Under the pieces are notes generated by a model. The model searched no databases. It was given only the letters and a program-made list of their open reading frames with translations, and had not been told where the DNA came from. A DNA stretch of 64,000 bases from Gordonia soli NBRC 108243 (GTDB lineage: Bacteria; Actinomycetota; Actinomycetes; Mycobacteriales; Mycobacteriaceae), in assembly GCF_000334455.1 (NCBI RefSeq), contig NZ_BANX01000035.1, positions 42,629-106,628 on the forward strand. The letters are read 5' to 3'. Position numbers and translations under genes: made by a program. Numbering within the stretch: the first letter of the stretch is position 1; each line of letters begins with the position of its first letter. Below, piece by piece: positions 38,473 through 48,291 of this stretch.

Positions 38473-39879
38473 TCAGAAGTCGTCCGGATCGAGCCGCTTG
38501 ACCCGACGGTGGGGCATGGCGATGCCGAGCACGGCCGCGATGACCAGGATGCTCACCCCGACGCCGACCACTGCGACGGTGCGTGCCGTCGTGTCCGGTG
38601 GTGACTGCGGCGTCGGCGCGGCGATCGCCTTCGACTTCGTGGCATCCGGCTGCTCCGCGGCAAGATCGCCGGTCAGGGCGGCGACGGGGTCGATCACGCC
38701 GTGGCCGATGACCCCGTCACGTCCGGTGCCGGGCGCATGCGCCGATCGGGTCACCCGTTCGATCACCTCTGCCGCCGACAGTTTCGGGTATCGCGCCCGC
38801 ACGAGCGCGACGGTCCCCGAGACGTAGGGCGTGGCGAAACTGGTGCCCAGGATCGGCACGGGCCCCTGGTCGCCCTGTTGGGCGTCGACGAGTCCGGACG
38901 ATCCCCGACGACTGTCGAGGCTGACGATGTCGGTGCCGGGGGCCGCCACCCCGAGCCACGGTCCGTGCAAGCTGAACGGACTGGGTGCGCCGGTGCCGGC
39001 GTCGACGGACCCGACGGTCAGCACATACGGCGTGAACCACGCGGGACTCGCGATGGTGCGCACGGAGTTCCAGCCGGTCGTGTCGGCGGCTGCGGGTGTC
39101 GGGTTCTGCTCACCGCATGACGATCCCTGCGACAGGTTGCCCGCGGCCACCACCACCACGACGTCGCGGTCGAAGGCGTATTTGACCGCGGCGCCGAGCG
39201 CGCGATCGTTGAGGCGCCCGGCGCTGGTCGAGCACGCGACCTCGGAGATGTTGATCACCGTCGACCCGAGGTCGACGGCCCGCACGACCGCGCTGGCAAG
39301 GGTGCGGACCGAGCCGTAGCCTGCACCGACGGTCGGATCCGGTTCGCCGCGGCGACGTTGGTCCTTGGCCGCGTACGCTCCGCTGGATTGTCGGATGGAC
39401 AGGATGTCGGCCGCGGGTGCGACGCCGGCGAAGGCGTCCGCCGAACTCGGTCGCGCGGCGATGATCCCCGCGACCAGGGTGCCGTGGGCGTCGCAGTCGC
39501 TCAGCCCGTTCCCGTTCGACACGTAGTCGCCGCCGGCCTGCACCCGACCGAGGCGGGGGTGCGGGGTGACGCCGGTGTCGATGACCGCGACCTTCTGCCC
39601 CGCGCCACGACTGAACCGCCACGCCTCGGGGAGGTTCATCATCCGTTGCGCGGCAGAGGGAATGGACAGGTCGCGACCACCGGCGACACGGGGAGCAGCA
39701 CAGAGCGTGCGCTGCTCGGTCTTCTCCGTCGGGGCGACCGGTGCCGATCGCACCAGCGCGCGGGAATCGACCGTCGGCGGTGTCACCGCCACCGCGGGTG
39801 CCGCACCGAGCGTCGAGGTCAGCGCGGTGACCGCGAGTCCGACGCCGAGGGTGCGGGCCACGCGAACCGCAGCCCGCAT
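38473..39879 (-). CDS. mycP: Type VII secretion mycosin protease
   Basis: A 468-residue subtilisin-like membrane protease. A signal peptide (residues 1-31, ending PAVA) precedes an N-terminal extension, and the catalytic triad is Asp101 (AVIDTGV), His132 (DAHGTLVAG) and Ser347 (GTSFATP), with Asn248 (AAGN) for the oxyanion hole. A C-terminal membrane segment (about 440-460) ends in a basic tail. Mycosins cap the periplasmic side of the ESX membrane complex. It follows eccD with a 1-base gap. In M. tuberculosis eccB4 lies next to mycP4; here ispH occupies that place. Confidence 0.95.
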   Translation of the reverse strand: MRAAVRVARTLGVGLAVTALTSTLGAAPAVAVTPPTVDSRALVRSAPVAPTEKTEQRTLCAAPRVAGGRDLSIPSAAQRMMNLPEAWRFSRGAGQKVAVIDTGVTPHPRLGRVQAGGDYVSNGNGLSDCDAHGTLVAGIIAARPSSADAFAGVAPAADILSIRQSSGAYAAKDQRRRGEPDPTVGAGYGSVRTLASAVVRAVDLGSTVINISEVACSTSAGRLNDRALGAAVKYAFDRDVVVVVAAGNLSQGSSCGEQNPTPAAADTTGWNSVRTIASPAWFTPYVLTVGSVDAGTGAPSPFSLHGPWLGVAAPGTDIVSLDSRRGSSGLVDAQQGDQGPVPILGTSFATPYVSGTVALVRARYPKLSAAEVIERVTRSAHAPGTGRDGVIGHGVIDPVAALTGDLAAEQPDATKSKAIAAPTPQSPPDTTARTVAVVGVGVSILVIAAVLGIAMPHRRVKRLDPDDF

Positions 39880-39880
39880 C

Positions 39881-41425
39881 TCAGATCTCCCGCACGATCC
39901 GGTAGAGGTCGAGAATCCACAGCAGCAGCGGCACGATGACGGCGACCAGCAGGTATTCGCCGATCTCGGCGAACCGACGGACCACCGGCGAGAACTCCTG
40001 GGTCGGCGCCACGACGCCGAAGACGAGGGCACCGGTGAGGACCCCCAGCCCGACGGCGAAGGCCGCGATCGGCCACGACCCATCGCCGAAGGCGAGCCCC
40101 ACGAGGACCCCGAGCACCGCCAGCGAGCCACCAGCGATGAGCACGGCCGCCTGCGCCAGATCGCTGTGCGAGCGTCCGCGCAGACACAAGACGAGGCCGA
40201 TCACGGTCGCGTACGCGGCGGACTTCGGCTCGAAGCCGGCCAACGGAGCCGCGGCCAGCAGTGCTGCCACGGCAGTGACCGCGGTGGTACCGATGACGAT
40301 GCCGGTCAGGTAGGCGGTCGCAACGTACGAACGCTGTTCCAGAGCGTCGGCCTTGGGCAGGGCGATGGCACCGATCGCTCCGATGCCTTCGATGGCGGGC
40401 CGTGGCTCCAGGTCGTCGGACTCGATGGGCGCGCCCGCGGTGGGCACCGGCGGCAGCGGGAGTTTCGCGAGCACGATGGTCGCCCGCGGGGCGATCGCGA
40501 TGACCAGGATGCCGACCGCGGCCACCACGGCGGCGACCTGCGGTACCGTGCCGGGCGTCAACAGCACGCCCGCGCTGCCGAGGGCGCCCAGCAACGCGGC
40601 GGTGGTGACCGCCGAATGGGTCACCGGACCGATCATGGTGACGCGGTAGGAGACGACGGTGTACACGAGCACCAGCGCGAATCCCAGGGTCAGATGGGCT
40701 GCACCGTAGCGATCGGGTGTCACCAGCATCCCGGCGACGAACACGAGCGGGAAACCGGTGGCCGCCAACACCGTTGCGGTCGCGGCGTCGCGGTAGTGGC
40801 GCGCGACGATGGTCGCGGCGACGAGCGTCGCGACCGCGCCCAGGGCCGCGAGACCGGCCGGCCAGATGCTGCCGCTGGTGAGTCGGATGGCCCCCAGCCC
40901 GACCGCCGACACCAGGGCGGCGAGGACGGCGACGGCGTATCCGGCGAATCGCGCCGCGGTGGCCGACCAGTTGGCGAAGCGGGACTCGGTGAGACGTGCG
41001 ACGGCGTCGACGACGTCGTCGAACAGCACAGGGGACTCGGCCGTGCGCGTAGAGCGCATGACCAGCAGATCGCCGTTGCGGATCCCGGCCTCCGACAGGG
41101 TGCGCTGCGGTGCGATCGACTCCTGCCCGACGAGCGCCAGCGTCCAGCGGTGCTGACGATCATGTGGACGGTCGTCGGCATCGGGGTCGTCGGGATCGCG
41201 CCGGTGCGGACTGCGCGATTCGATCTGCGCGACCAGATCGGGGATCAGCGAGGCGATCGGGACCGCAGCCGGCAACCCCACGTCGAGCTGTGTGTTGCCC
41301 CCCAACACCGACACTCGCACGAGGTCGGGCTCGATGGCCGCCTCGCCCCGCCCTGACCTGGTCGAACCGCCCCCGGACGGTGACCGTATGGCGTGCGTTG
41401 TCGATGGTGCATCCAGAGTGGACAT
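39881..41425 (-). CDS. eccD: Type VII secretion integral membrane protein EccD
   Basis: A 514-residue protein: N-terminal ubiquitin-like cytoplasmic domain (LVRVSVLGGNTQLDVGLPAA, LSEAGIRNGDLLVMRS) and about eleven membrane segments from residue 130 onward, ending VPLLLWILDLYRIVREI. EccD forms the translocation vestibule of the ESX complex. ATG 41425 has GGGAGGA 8 bases upstream. Gene order eccC/eccD divergent with mycP after eccD is that of ESX-4. Confidence 0.94.
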   Translation of the reverse strand: MSTLDAPSTTHAIRSPSGGGSTRSGRGEAAIEPDLVRVSVLGGNTQLDVGLPAAVPIASLIPDLVAQIESRSPHRRDPDDPDADDRPHDRQHRWTLALVGQESIAPQRTLSEAGIRNGDLLVMRSTRTAESPVLFDDVVDAVARLTESRFANWSATAARFAGYAVAVLAALVSAVGLGAIRLTSGSIWPAGLAALGAVATLVAATIVARHYRDAATATVLAATGFPLVFVAGMLVTPDRYGAAHLTLGFALVLVYTVVSYRVTMIGPVTHSAVTTAALLGALGSAGVLLTPGTVPQVAAVVAAVGILVIAIAPRATIVLAKLPLPPVPTAGAPIESDDLEPRPAIEGIGAIGAIALPKADALEQRSYVATAYLTGIVIGTTAVTAVAALLAAAPLAGFEPKSAAYATVIGLVLCLRGRSHSDLAQAAVLIAGGSLAVLGVLVGLAFGDGSWPIAAFAVGLGVLTGALVFGVVAPTQEFSPVVRRFAEIGEYLLVAVIVPLLLWILDLYRIVREI

Positions 41426-41541
41426 CTGGTGGATCCTCCCCGCCGGTTCGGGAGATAACATACTGAACCGCGTCATAGTCCACTAGCGCAGGCGTGCGGT
41501 CCATGGCCGACGTCGGGGAGAAACAGTTCGGGGGAACCACC

Positions 41542-44500
41542 GTGGTAGCGACGACGGAGGGCTTTGTCCGGCGACCGCGGATCACGCCACCGCGGGCGCC
41601 CGGCGGCGAGGTGAACATCCAACCGCCGCCCGATGTACCGCGCGTCGTTCCGGGCAACATGTTGATGAAGATGCTGCCGGTGGTGATGATCGTCGCCGTG
41701 GTCGGGATGATCGCGATGATGTTCATGACCGGCGGTCGCAACATCCTCACCAACCCGCTGTTCATGATGTTCCCGCTGATGATGCTGATGTCGATGTTCG
41801 GCATGTTCGCGACCGGCGGTCGGGGCGGGGGTAAGCGTGCCGCGGAACTCAACGAGGAGCGCAAGGACTACTTCCGCTACCTGGGACAGATCCGTACACA
41901 GGTCGACGAGACGGTCGACGCCCAACGATCCGCACTGGTGTGGAGCCATCCCGATCCGGCGTCGCTGCTCGAGGTGATCGGTACGCGGCGGATGTGGGAG
42001 CGACGACCAACGGACACCGACTTCGCGCATGTCCGTGTCGGCGTCGGCTCGCAACGACTCGCGACCCGGCTGATGCCGCCCGAGACCGGTCCGCTCGAGG
42101 ACATGGAGCCGGTGTCGATGGTGGCGCTCCGGCGATTCGTCCGCACCCACTCGGTGGTGCACCGACTGCCGACCGCCATCTCGCTGCGCGGTTTCCCGGC
42201 GGTCAACGTGGAGGGCGCACGTCAGGAGACCCGCGAGCTGGTCCGGTCGATGATCCTGGAACTCGCCACCTTCCACGGACCCGACCATCTGCAGATCGCC
42301 ATCATCACCGGTGATCCGGCGGGGGAGGCGTGGGACTGGGCCAAGTGGCTGCCGCACGTCGGGCACCCGACCCTGCGCGACGGACTCGGCGCGATGCGGA
42401 TGATCTACCCGAGCCTCACCGACTTCGAGAACTCGCTGGCCGCGGATCTGCTCGAACGCGGCCGCTTCAGCCGGTCGGCACCGCCTACCCCGGGTCGGGC
42501 GCACCTCGTGGTGATCATCGACGACGGTCGGGTCACCGGCGACGAGCGTCTGATCACCGACGCCGGTATGGAGGGTGTGACCCTCGTCGACCTCACCGCT
42601 CCGCCGGACGGGCTCGCCGCACGTCGTGGATTGCAACTGGTCGTGCGGAACCAGACCGTCGCGGCCCGCAGTGCCTTCGGCATCGAGGAATTCGCCGACA
42701 TGGACTCGATGACCGTTGCCGAGGCGGAGGCGCTCGCCCGTCGCCTGGCGCGGTACCGACTGGCCACCGCGGCCGCACTGGCGAGCCTGGAGTCCGAGGC
42801 GGCACAGACGGATCCGGGGCTGACCGCGCTGTTGGGCATCGACGACGCGACCCGTTTCGACCCGTCGGTCGCGTGGCGAACGCGCGTCGGCCGTGACCGC
42901 CTACGGGTGCCCATCGGCTACACGCCGACCGGCACGCCCGTCGAACTCGACATCAAGGAGAGCGCACACGGGGGCATGGGCCCGCACGGTCTGTGCATCG
43001 GTGCCACCGGCTCGGGCAAGTCGGAGTTCCTGCGCACCCTGGTGGTGGCGCTGCTGGCCACGCACTCACCGACCGAGCTGAACCTGGTGCTGGTCGACTT
43101 CAAGGGCGGCGCGACATTCCTGGGCCTCGAGTCTGCTCCGCACGTCGCGGCGGTCATCACCAACCTCGAGCAGGAACTCTCGATGGTGGACCGTATGAAG
43201 GACGCTCTGTCGGGTGAGATGAACCGACGTCAGGAGGTCCTGCGCGCGGCGGGCAACTTCGCCAATGTCAGCGACTACGAACGCGCTCGCGCATCCGGTG
43301 TCCGCCTCGAACCCCTGCCGGCCCTGTTCATCGTGGTCGACGAGTTCTCCGAACTCCTCTCGCAGAAGCCGGATTTCGCCGAGCTCTTCGTCGCCATCGG
43401 CCGCCTGGGCAGATCGCTGCACATCCACCTGCTGCTGGCCTCGCAGCGCCTGGAAGAGGGCAAACTCCGCGGCCTCGACAGTCATCTGTCGTATCGGATC
43501 GGTCTGAAGACCTTCTCCGCCAACGAGTCCCGATCGGTGCTCGGTGTCCCCGACGCCTACCACCTGCCGAGCGTGCCCGGATCGGCATACCTCAAGTGCG
43601 ACTCGGCCGAGCCCCTGCGATTCAACACCTCGTACGTGTCGGGTCCGTACTCGTCGCCCATCGCCGACGAGGAGGCCTACGACGAGGCCTACGCGTCCGC
43701 GACCGGTCGAGGACGTCTGAAGGTGTTCACCGCGCTACCGGTCCCGCTCGACGAAGGCGCGCCCGCATCGTTGCTCGACGAGGCCGAGGCGTTGCTCGAC
43801 GAGGAGCCGCCGGGAGCCGACGACGAGTCGGGGACGGATGCGCTGGTCTCCGCCTCCGACCCGACTCTGCTCGAGACCCTCGTGACGCGGATGGAGGGTG
43901 TCGGTCCGACCGCACGGAAGGTCTGGCTCCCGCCGCTGGACGATTCGCCGACGGTGGACTCGCTGGTCGGTTCACGCGACTTCTCGCGCCCCGGGGTGCC
44001 CGGCGACCTGCGGGTGGCGGTCGGCATCGTCGACCGACCGTACGAGCAGCGCCGGGACCCGTTCGTCCTCGAATTGGCCGGAGCCGCCGGCAACGTCGCC
44101 GTGGTCGGCGGACCGCAATCGGGCAAGTCGACCACCCTGCGCACGATCATCATGTCCGCGGCGGCGACCCACACGCCCGAGCAGGTGCAGTTCTACTGCC
44201 TCGACTTCGGTGGCGGCAGTTTGGCCGGGATCGCGGGCCTGCCGCACGTCGGTTCGGTGGCCTCCCGTGGCGACATGGACGCGGTGCGGCGGACGGTGGC
44301 CGAGGTCGCCGCGGTCGTCCGCGACCGCGAACTACTGTTCGCGCGGCTGGGCATCGAGTCGATGCGCGACTATCGGCAGCGGCGCGCAGAGTGGTTCGCC
44401 GGCGGGGCGATCGACCCGGCCGATCCGTTGGCCGGGGACCGGCACGGCGACGTCTTCCTCGTTCTGGACGGGGTGTCGGTGTTGCGCAACGAACTCGACT

Positions 44501-45621
44501 TCCTCGAGGACCAGGTCGGCACGATCGTCTCGCAAGGTCTGTCCTACGGTGTGCACGTCATCGTCACGGCCTCGCGATGGGCCGAGGTGCGTCCGGCGAT
44601 GAAGGACCTGATCGGCAGTCGTCTCGAGCTCAAGCTGGGCGACGCGATGGACTCCGAGATGGGGCGTCGCGCAGCAGCTCTCGTCCCGCACAACCGGCCG
44701 GGTCGAGGCCTGACGCCGGACGAGCTGCACATGCTGGTCGCGCTGCCCCGACTGGACGGGATCAGCTCGCCGGAGTCGCTGCCGCACGGTGTGCAGTTCG
44801 CGGTCGACAAGCTCGCGGTCGCCTACCGCGAGCGGCAGGCGATGCCGGTCCGCAAGCTGGGCACCTCCATCGAGTCGGCCGAGATCGCACAGCTGCTCAC
44901 CGACAACGGGATCGAGCTCGGACCGAACCAGGTCGCGATCGGAGTGGGCGAACTCGAGCTCGCACCGGTGATCCTGGACTTCGGCACCCAGCCGCACTTC
45001 ATGGCCTTCGCCGATGTCGAGCACGGCAAGACGACACTCCTGCGCACCATCGTCGAGGGCCTGGTCGCGACCTCTACGCCGGATGAGGTCAAGATCGTCC
45101 TCATCGACTACCGCCGGACCATGCTCGGCGTCATCGAGGGCGATCATCTCGCCGGCTACGCGAGCTCGGCCAAGACATCGGTGCCGATGATGGTCGAACT
45201 GGCGCAGCACTTCACCGACCGGCTCCCGCCGGACGACGTGACGCCTCAGCAACTGCGCGACCGCAGTTACTACTCGGGCGCCGACATCTATGTGATCGTC
45301 GACGACTACGACATGGTGTCCACTTCGTCGAGCAATCCGCTGATGCCGTTGGTGGAGTTGGCCTCCCAGGCGCGCGACATCGGGATGCACATCATCCTGG
45401 CCCGCCGGTCGGGCGGCGTCGGTCGGGCGATGTTCGACCCGATCATCGCGCGGCTGAAGGAACTGTCCTCGGACATCCTGCTGATGAGCGGCGACCGCGA
45501 CGAGGGTTACATCGTCGGCCGGTCACGGCTGCAGAACCTCGTTCCCGGTCGCGGAGAGCTGATCTCGCGGACGCGTCCCCAGGAGATGATCCAGATCGGT
45601 CACCTCCCGCCGAAGATCTGA
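41542..45621 (+). CDS. eccC: Type VII secretion ATPase EccC (single polypeptide)
   Basis: About 1359 residues. Two N-terminal membrane segments (LPVVMIVAVVGMIAMMFM; a second Met-rich one) are followed by a DUF domain and three FtsK/SpoIIIE ATPase domains, with Walker A motifs GATGSGKSE (about residue 487), GGPQSGKST (856) and the divergent ADVEHGKTT (1157). The first domain keeps Walker B LFIVVDEFSELL. EccC recognises substrates and powers ESX secretion. GTG 41542 was chosen because GGGGGA lies 6 bases upstream and family N-termini begin near EGFVRRPRITPP; ATG 41503 is the alternative. Confidence 0.95.
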   Translation: MVATTEGFVRRPRITPPRAPGGEVNIQPPPDVPRVVPGNMLMKMLPVVMIVAVVGMIAMMFMTGGRNILTNPLFMMFPLMMLMSMFGMFATGGRGGGKRAAELNEERKDYFRYLGQIRTQVDETVDAQRSALVWSHPDPASLLEVIGTRRMWERRPTDTDFAHVRVGVGSQRLATRLMPPETGPLEDMEPVSMVALRRFVRTHSVVHRLPTAISLRGFPAVNVEGARQETRELVRSMILELATFHGPDHLQIAIITGDPAGEAWDWAKWLPHVGHPTLRDGLGAMRMIYPSLTDFENSLAADLLERGRFSRSAPPTPGRAHLVVIIDDGRVTGDERLITDAGMEGVTLVDLTAPPDGLAARRGLQLVVRNQTVAARSAFGIEEFADMDSMTVAEAEALARRLARYRLATAAALASLESEAAQTDPGLTALLGIDDATRFDPSVAWRTRVGRDRLRVPIGYTPTGTPVELDIKESAHGGMGPHGLCIGATGSGKSEFLRTLVVALLATHSPTELNLVLVDFKGGATFLGLESAPHVAAVITNLEQELSMVDRMKDALSGEMNRRQEVLRAAGNFANVSDYERARASGVRLEPLPALFIVVDEFSELLSQKPDFAELFVAIGRLGRSLHIHLLLASQRLEEGKLRGLDSHLSYRIGLKTFSANESRSVLGVPDAYHLPSVPGSAYLKCDSAEPLRFNTSYVSGPYSSPIADEEAYDEAYASATGRGRLKVFTALPVPLDEGAPASLLDEAEALLDEEPPGADDESGTDALVSASDPTLLETLVTRMEGVGPTARKVWLPPLDDSPTVDSLVGSRDFSRPGVPGDLRVAVGIVDRPYEQRRDPFVLELAGAAGNVAVVGGPQSGKSTTLRTIIMSAAATHTPEQVQFYCLDFGGGSLAGIAGLPHVGSVASRGDMDAVRRTVAEVAAVVRDRELLFARLGIESMRDYRQRRAEWFAGGAIDPADPLAGDRHGDVFLVLDGVSVLRNELDFLEDQVGTIVSQGLSYGVHVIVTASRWAEVRPAMKDLIGSRLELKLGDAMDSEMGRRAAALVPHNRPGRGLTPDELHMLVALPRLDGISSPESLPHGVQFAVDKLAVAYRERQAMPVRKLGTSIESAEIAQLLTDNGIELGPNQVAIGVGELELAPVILDFGTQPHFMAFADVEHGKTTLLRTIVEGLVATSTPDEVKIVLIDYRRTMLGVIEGDHLAGYASSAKTSVPMMVELAQHFTDRLPPDDVTPQQLRDRSYYSGADIYVIVDDYDMVSTSSSNPLMPLVELASQARDIGMHIILARRSGGVGRAMFDPIIARLKELSSDILLMSGDRDEGYIVGRSRLQNLVPGRGELISRTRPQEMIQIGHLPPKI

Positions 45622-45631
45622 CGGGGGCACG

Positions 45632-47068
45632 ATGACCAACCGCAGGACGCGTGTCCGCCGCCCGGTGGTCGTCGACCTCGCCTATGGGAGCGTCCGGGTC
45701 GACCGCCCCGAAGGCGGCAGGGCGTCGGCCGACGTCACCGAGCTGCTCGATGCGATCGACTCGGCGTCGGTGCTCGTCGACGGGCGTCTGGTGATGGCCG
45801 ACCGGGCCTGGCATCGGCAACTGGCGACGCTCGGGGTCGGCAGAGCAGGAGAACACGGGCCAGGAGACGGCGGGGCAGGAGGCGGCGGGGCAGGAGACGG
45901 CGGGGCAGGAGGCGGCGGGGGCGCCGGGGGGGACTTGACGACGATCGTCGGGCACCCGACCACGTGGGCTGCGCGCCGGGTGTCGGTGCTGGCTCGCGCC
46001 GTCAGCGGCACCGACACCGAACTCGTCCCACGCGCCGTCCTCGTCGCTCGCAGCCACAGCGACGTCGTGATGCAGCGCTGTGTGGTCGTGGAGACCACCC
46101 ACGTACCGCACCTCGTCGCCGATCCGGGGCGGCCGCCGCTCCGGCACTGGGACGTCACGGTCGTGCGACGTGCGGCCAACGGGTGGGAGATCGAGCGCGC
46201 CTCGGTCATCGATCCCGACGACGCCCTCGTGGGGCAACGAATCGAGGAGACCATCGACGACGACGTCGAGGCGGTCTTCGTCGACGGCGCCGAGCCCGGG
46301 CGGGTCCGCGACGCGATCGAGGCGGTGACCACGTACGCCCTGGCCGGTCGGGTCGTCGCCGTCGATCGTGGGCTGGTCCGCCGCTACGGCTGGCGAACCG
46401 GGGCCGACGACCCCGTCGATGCGGTCGGGGCACCGGCCGAGCAGGTCGCCGACATCGGTGGTGGACGCACACGTCGCCCGCTGGTGTGGGCGGCTGCCGC
46501 ACTCGCACTGGTGGTCGCGGCGGTGGCGGTGGTGGTCGGGCTGATGCAGCGCCAGGGTGACGACCAGCCGACCGACCGGACGGCACAGCTGGGACGTGTC
46601 TCGCTGAATGTTCCCGCAGACTGGCGGGAGAGCGGGTCGCCGCCGCCGTCGGGCACCGCCTCGGACGGACCCGGGTCACCACGGACGGACACGGGTCCGA
46701 CGCGGGCCGACGAGGCGCCGCCGGAACGGACCGTGTTCGCCGATCGCGCGGACGGGCGTCGGATACTCGTCGTCCAGACCGAGCTGCGTGATGCCTCGAC
46801 ACTGGCGTCGGTCGCGACCAGCCTGCGCAACCGCATCCGCCAGCGTGGCGACGATGTCGTGTCGGAGTTCTCGCCGTCGACCCGGTTCATGGGTCGAGAG
46901 GTGATCAGTTACCGCGAGGCACCGGCCTCGGGCAGTGGTATCCGCTGGTACGTGCTGGTCGACGAGGGTCTGCAGGTCAGCATCGGCTGTCAGGCGGGTA
47001 CCGCGGCCGAACCGGTCGACACCGAGTGTGCCGCCGCCGTCGCCTCGACCGCCGTCGCCCCGCGCTGA
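45632..47068 (+). CDS. Type VII secretion-associated protein (Rv3446c-like)
   Basis: A 478-residue protein, 10 bases after eccC. The N-terminal half resembles an actin-like/Hsp70-like fold (VVVDLAYGSVRV, LVDGRLVMADRAW, VLVARSHSDVVMQRCVV, AVFVDGAEPGRVRDAI) without clear ATP motifs; one membrane segment (about 285-307, PLVWAAAALALVVAAVAVVV) leads to an extracytoplasmic domain (VSLNVPADWRES, RILVVQTELRDASTLASVA, IRWYVLVDEGLQVSIGC). It matches the type VII secretion-associated protein between eccC4 and esxU in M. tuberculosis. A Gly/Ala/Asp-rich insert near residues 75-97 is encoded by a 15-base tandem repeat. Confidence 0.86.
   Translation: MTNRRTRVRRPVVVDLAYGSVRVDRPEGGRASADVTELLDAIDSASVLVDGRLVMADRAWHRQLATLGVGRAGEHGPGDGGAGGGGAGDGGAGGGGGAGGDLTTIVGHPTTWAARRVSVLARAVSGTDTELVPRAVLVARSHSDVVMQRCVVVETTHVPHLVADPGRPPLRHWDVTVVRRAANGWEIERASVIDPDDALVGQRIEETIDDDVEAVFVDGAEPGRVRDAIEAVTTYALAGRVVAVDRGLVRRYGWRTGADDPVDAVGAPAEQVADIGGGRTRRPLVWAAAALALVVAAVAVVVGLMQRQGDDQPTDRTAQLGRVSLNVPADWRESGSPPPSGTASDGPGSPRTDTGPTRADEAPPERTVFADRADGRRILVVQTELRDASTLASVATSLRNRIRQRGDDVVSEFSPSTRFMGREVISYREAPASGSGIRWYVLVDEGLQVSIGCQAGTAAEPVDTECAAAVASTAVAPR
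45861..45920 (+). repeat. 15-base tandem repeat, four units, in the ESX-associated gene
   Basis: Units CAGGAGACGGCGGGG and CAGGAGGCGGCGGGG alternate twice, coding a Gly/Ala/Asp linker. Unit length is a multiple of three, so copy changes would keep the frame. Confidence 0.85.
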
Positions 47069-47108
47069 CCGGGGCCGGTCACCGTCAGCAGGTCCTCCGA
47101 CCAGCGTT

Positions 47109-47138
47109 TTGACCCCGATCCGGGCCATCCCGTACCCT
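47109..47138 (+). promoter_or_regulatory. Promoter of the rplM operon
   Basis: TTGACC (47109-47114), an 18-base spacer and TACCCT (47133-47138) make a good housekeeping-type promoter. Transcription would start near 47145, giving a leader of about 160 bases before rplM in which ACCGCTGGT occurs twice (47141, 47174). Confidence 0.6.
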
Positions 47139-47305
47139 GGACCGCTGGTGCACGGCATCATCTCGCACCCGTAACCGCTGGTCATCGTGTCGGCGTGGGA
47201 TCGGGACGATGGTGATAGTCGAGGCCCGGGTCCCCACTGGTCGCCGGAACATCCTCTGCCGCCGCATCCGACCAGCATCCGTATCGACAAGAGTTGAGGA
47301 CAACT

Positions 47306-47749
47306 GTGCCCACCTACACCCCGAAGGCCGGTGACGTCACGCGTACGTGGCACGTCATCGATGCCAACGACGTGGTGCTCGGCCGGCTGGCCGTGCAGAG
47401 CGCCAACCTGCTCCGCGGCAAGCACAAGCCGACCTTCGCGCCGCACATCGACGGCGGTGACTTCGTCATCATCGTCAACGCCGAGAAGGTCGTGCTCACC
47501 AGCAACAAGGCCGAGCGCAAGCTGAACTACCGCCACTCCGGACATCCCGGTGGGCTCACGTCCCGCACCACTGCTGAGCTCCTGGAGACGCACCCGGAGC
47601 GCGTGGTCGAGAAGGCCATCATCGGGATGCTCCCGAAGAACAAGCTCGGACGGGCGATCGCCTCCAAGCTGAAGGTCTACGCCGGACCGAACCATCCCCA
47701 CACGGCCCAGCAGCCGGTGCCCTTCGAGATCAAGCAGGTGGCCCAGTGA
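47306..47749 (+). CDS. rplM: Ribosomal protein L13
   Basis: 147 residues of 50S subunit protein L13: [56 protein letters not shown]. The GTG at 47306 has GAGGA 6 bases upstream; an in-frame TTG lies just before. It heads the rplM-rpsI-glmM-HAD operon. In M. tuberculosis esxT/esxU precede it; here none does. Confidence 0.97.
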   Translation: MPTYTPKAGDVTRTWHVIDANDVVLGRLAVQSANLLRGKHKPTFAPHIDGGDFVIIVNAEKVVLTSNKAERKLNYRHSGHPGGLTSRTTAELLETHPERVVEKAIIGMLPKNKLGRAIASKLKVYAGPNHPHTAQQPVPFEIKQVAQ

Positions 47750-48291
47750 GTACCGAGAACGTGAACGAGCAGGTCGAAGAGGCCGTCGAGGCTGTCGAAG
47801 AGGCAGTGGACGAGGCCGTGGAGGCCGTCGAGACCGCCAGTGACGACTACGACACCGAGGTCGACGTCGCGGTGACCGAGGACTTCCGCGATCCGGTCGT
47901 CATCGATCGTCCGATCCAGACCGTCGGCCGCCGCAAGGAGGCAGTGGTCCGCGTGCGCCTGGTGCCCGGATCCGGTGAGTTCACCCTCAACGGCCGCACC
48001 CTGGAGAACTACTTCCCCAACAAGGTGCACCAGCAGCTCATCAAGGCTCCGCTGGTGACCGTCGAGCGCACCGAGTCGTTCGACGTCTTCGCCAAGCTCG
48101 TCGGCGGCGGCCCCTCGGGACAGGCGGGTGCCCTGCGCCTCGCCATCTCCCGTGCCCTCATCGAGGTCACCCCGGAGGATCGTCCGGCTCTGAAGAAGGC
48201 CGGATTCCTCACGCGTGACCCGCGTGCGGTCGAGCGCAAGAAGTACGGCCTGAAGAAGGCCCGCAAGGCGTCGCAGTACTCCAAGCGTTAA
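47746..48291 (+). CDS. rpsI: Ribosomal protein S9, with acidic N-terminal extension
   Basis: A 181-residue S9. The C-terminal 130 residues are the normal protein ([57 protein letters not shown]). The first 50 are an acidic Glu/Val/Ala helix ([19 protein letters not shown]), a common actinobacterial addition. GTG start overlaps the rplM stop (GTGA). Confidence 0.97.
   Translation: MSTENVNEQVEEAVEAVEEAVDEAVEAVETASDDYDTEVDVAVTEDFRDPVVIDRPIQTVGRRKEAVVRVRLVPGSGEFTLNGRTLENYFPNKVHQQLIKAPLVTVERTESFDVFAKLVGGGPSGQAGALRLAISRALIEVTPEDRPALKKAGFLTRDPRAVERKKYGLKKARKASQYSKR

Noticed and set aside
47069..47305. Possible unannotated esxU/esxT pair
   Set aside because: Only 237 bases, no frame of about 100 codons with WxG, and the space is taken by a promoter and leader.
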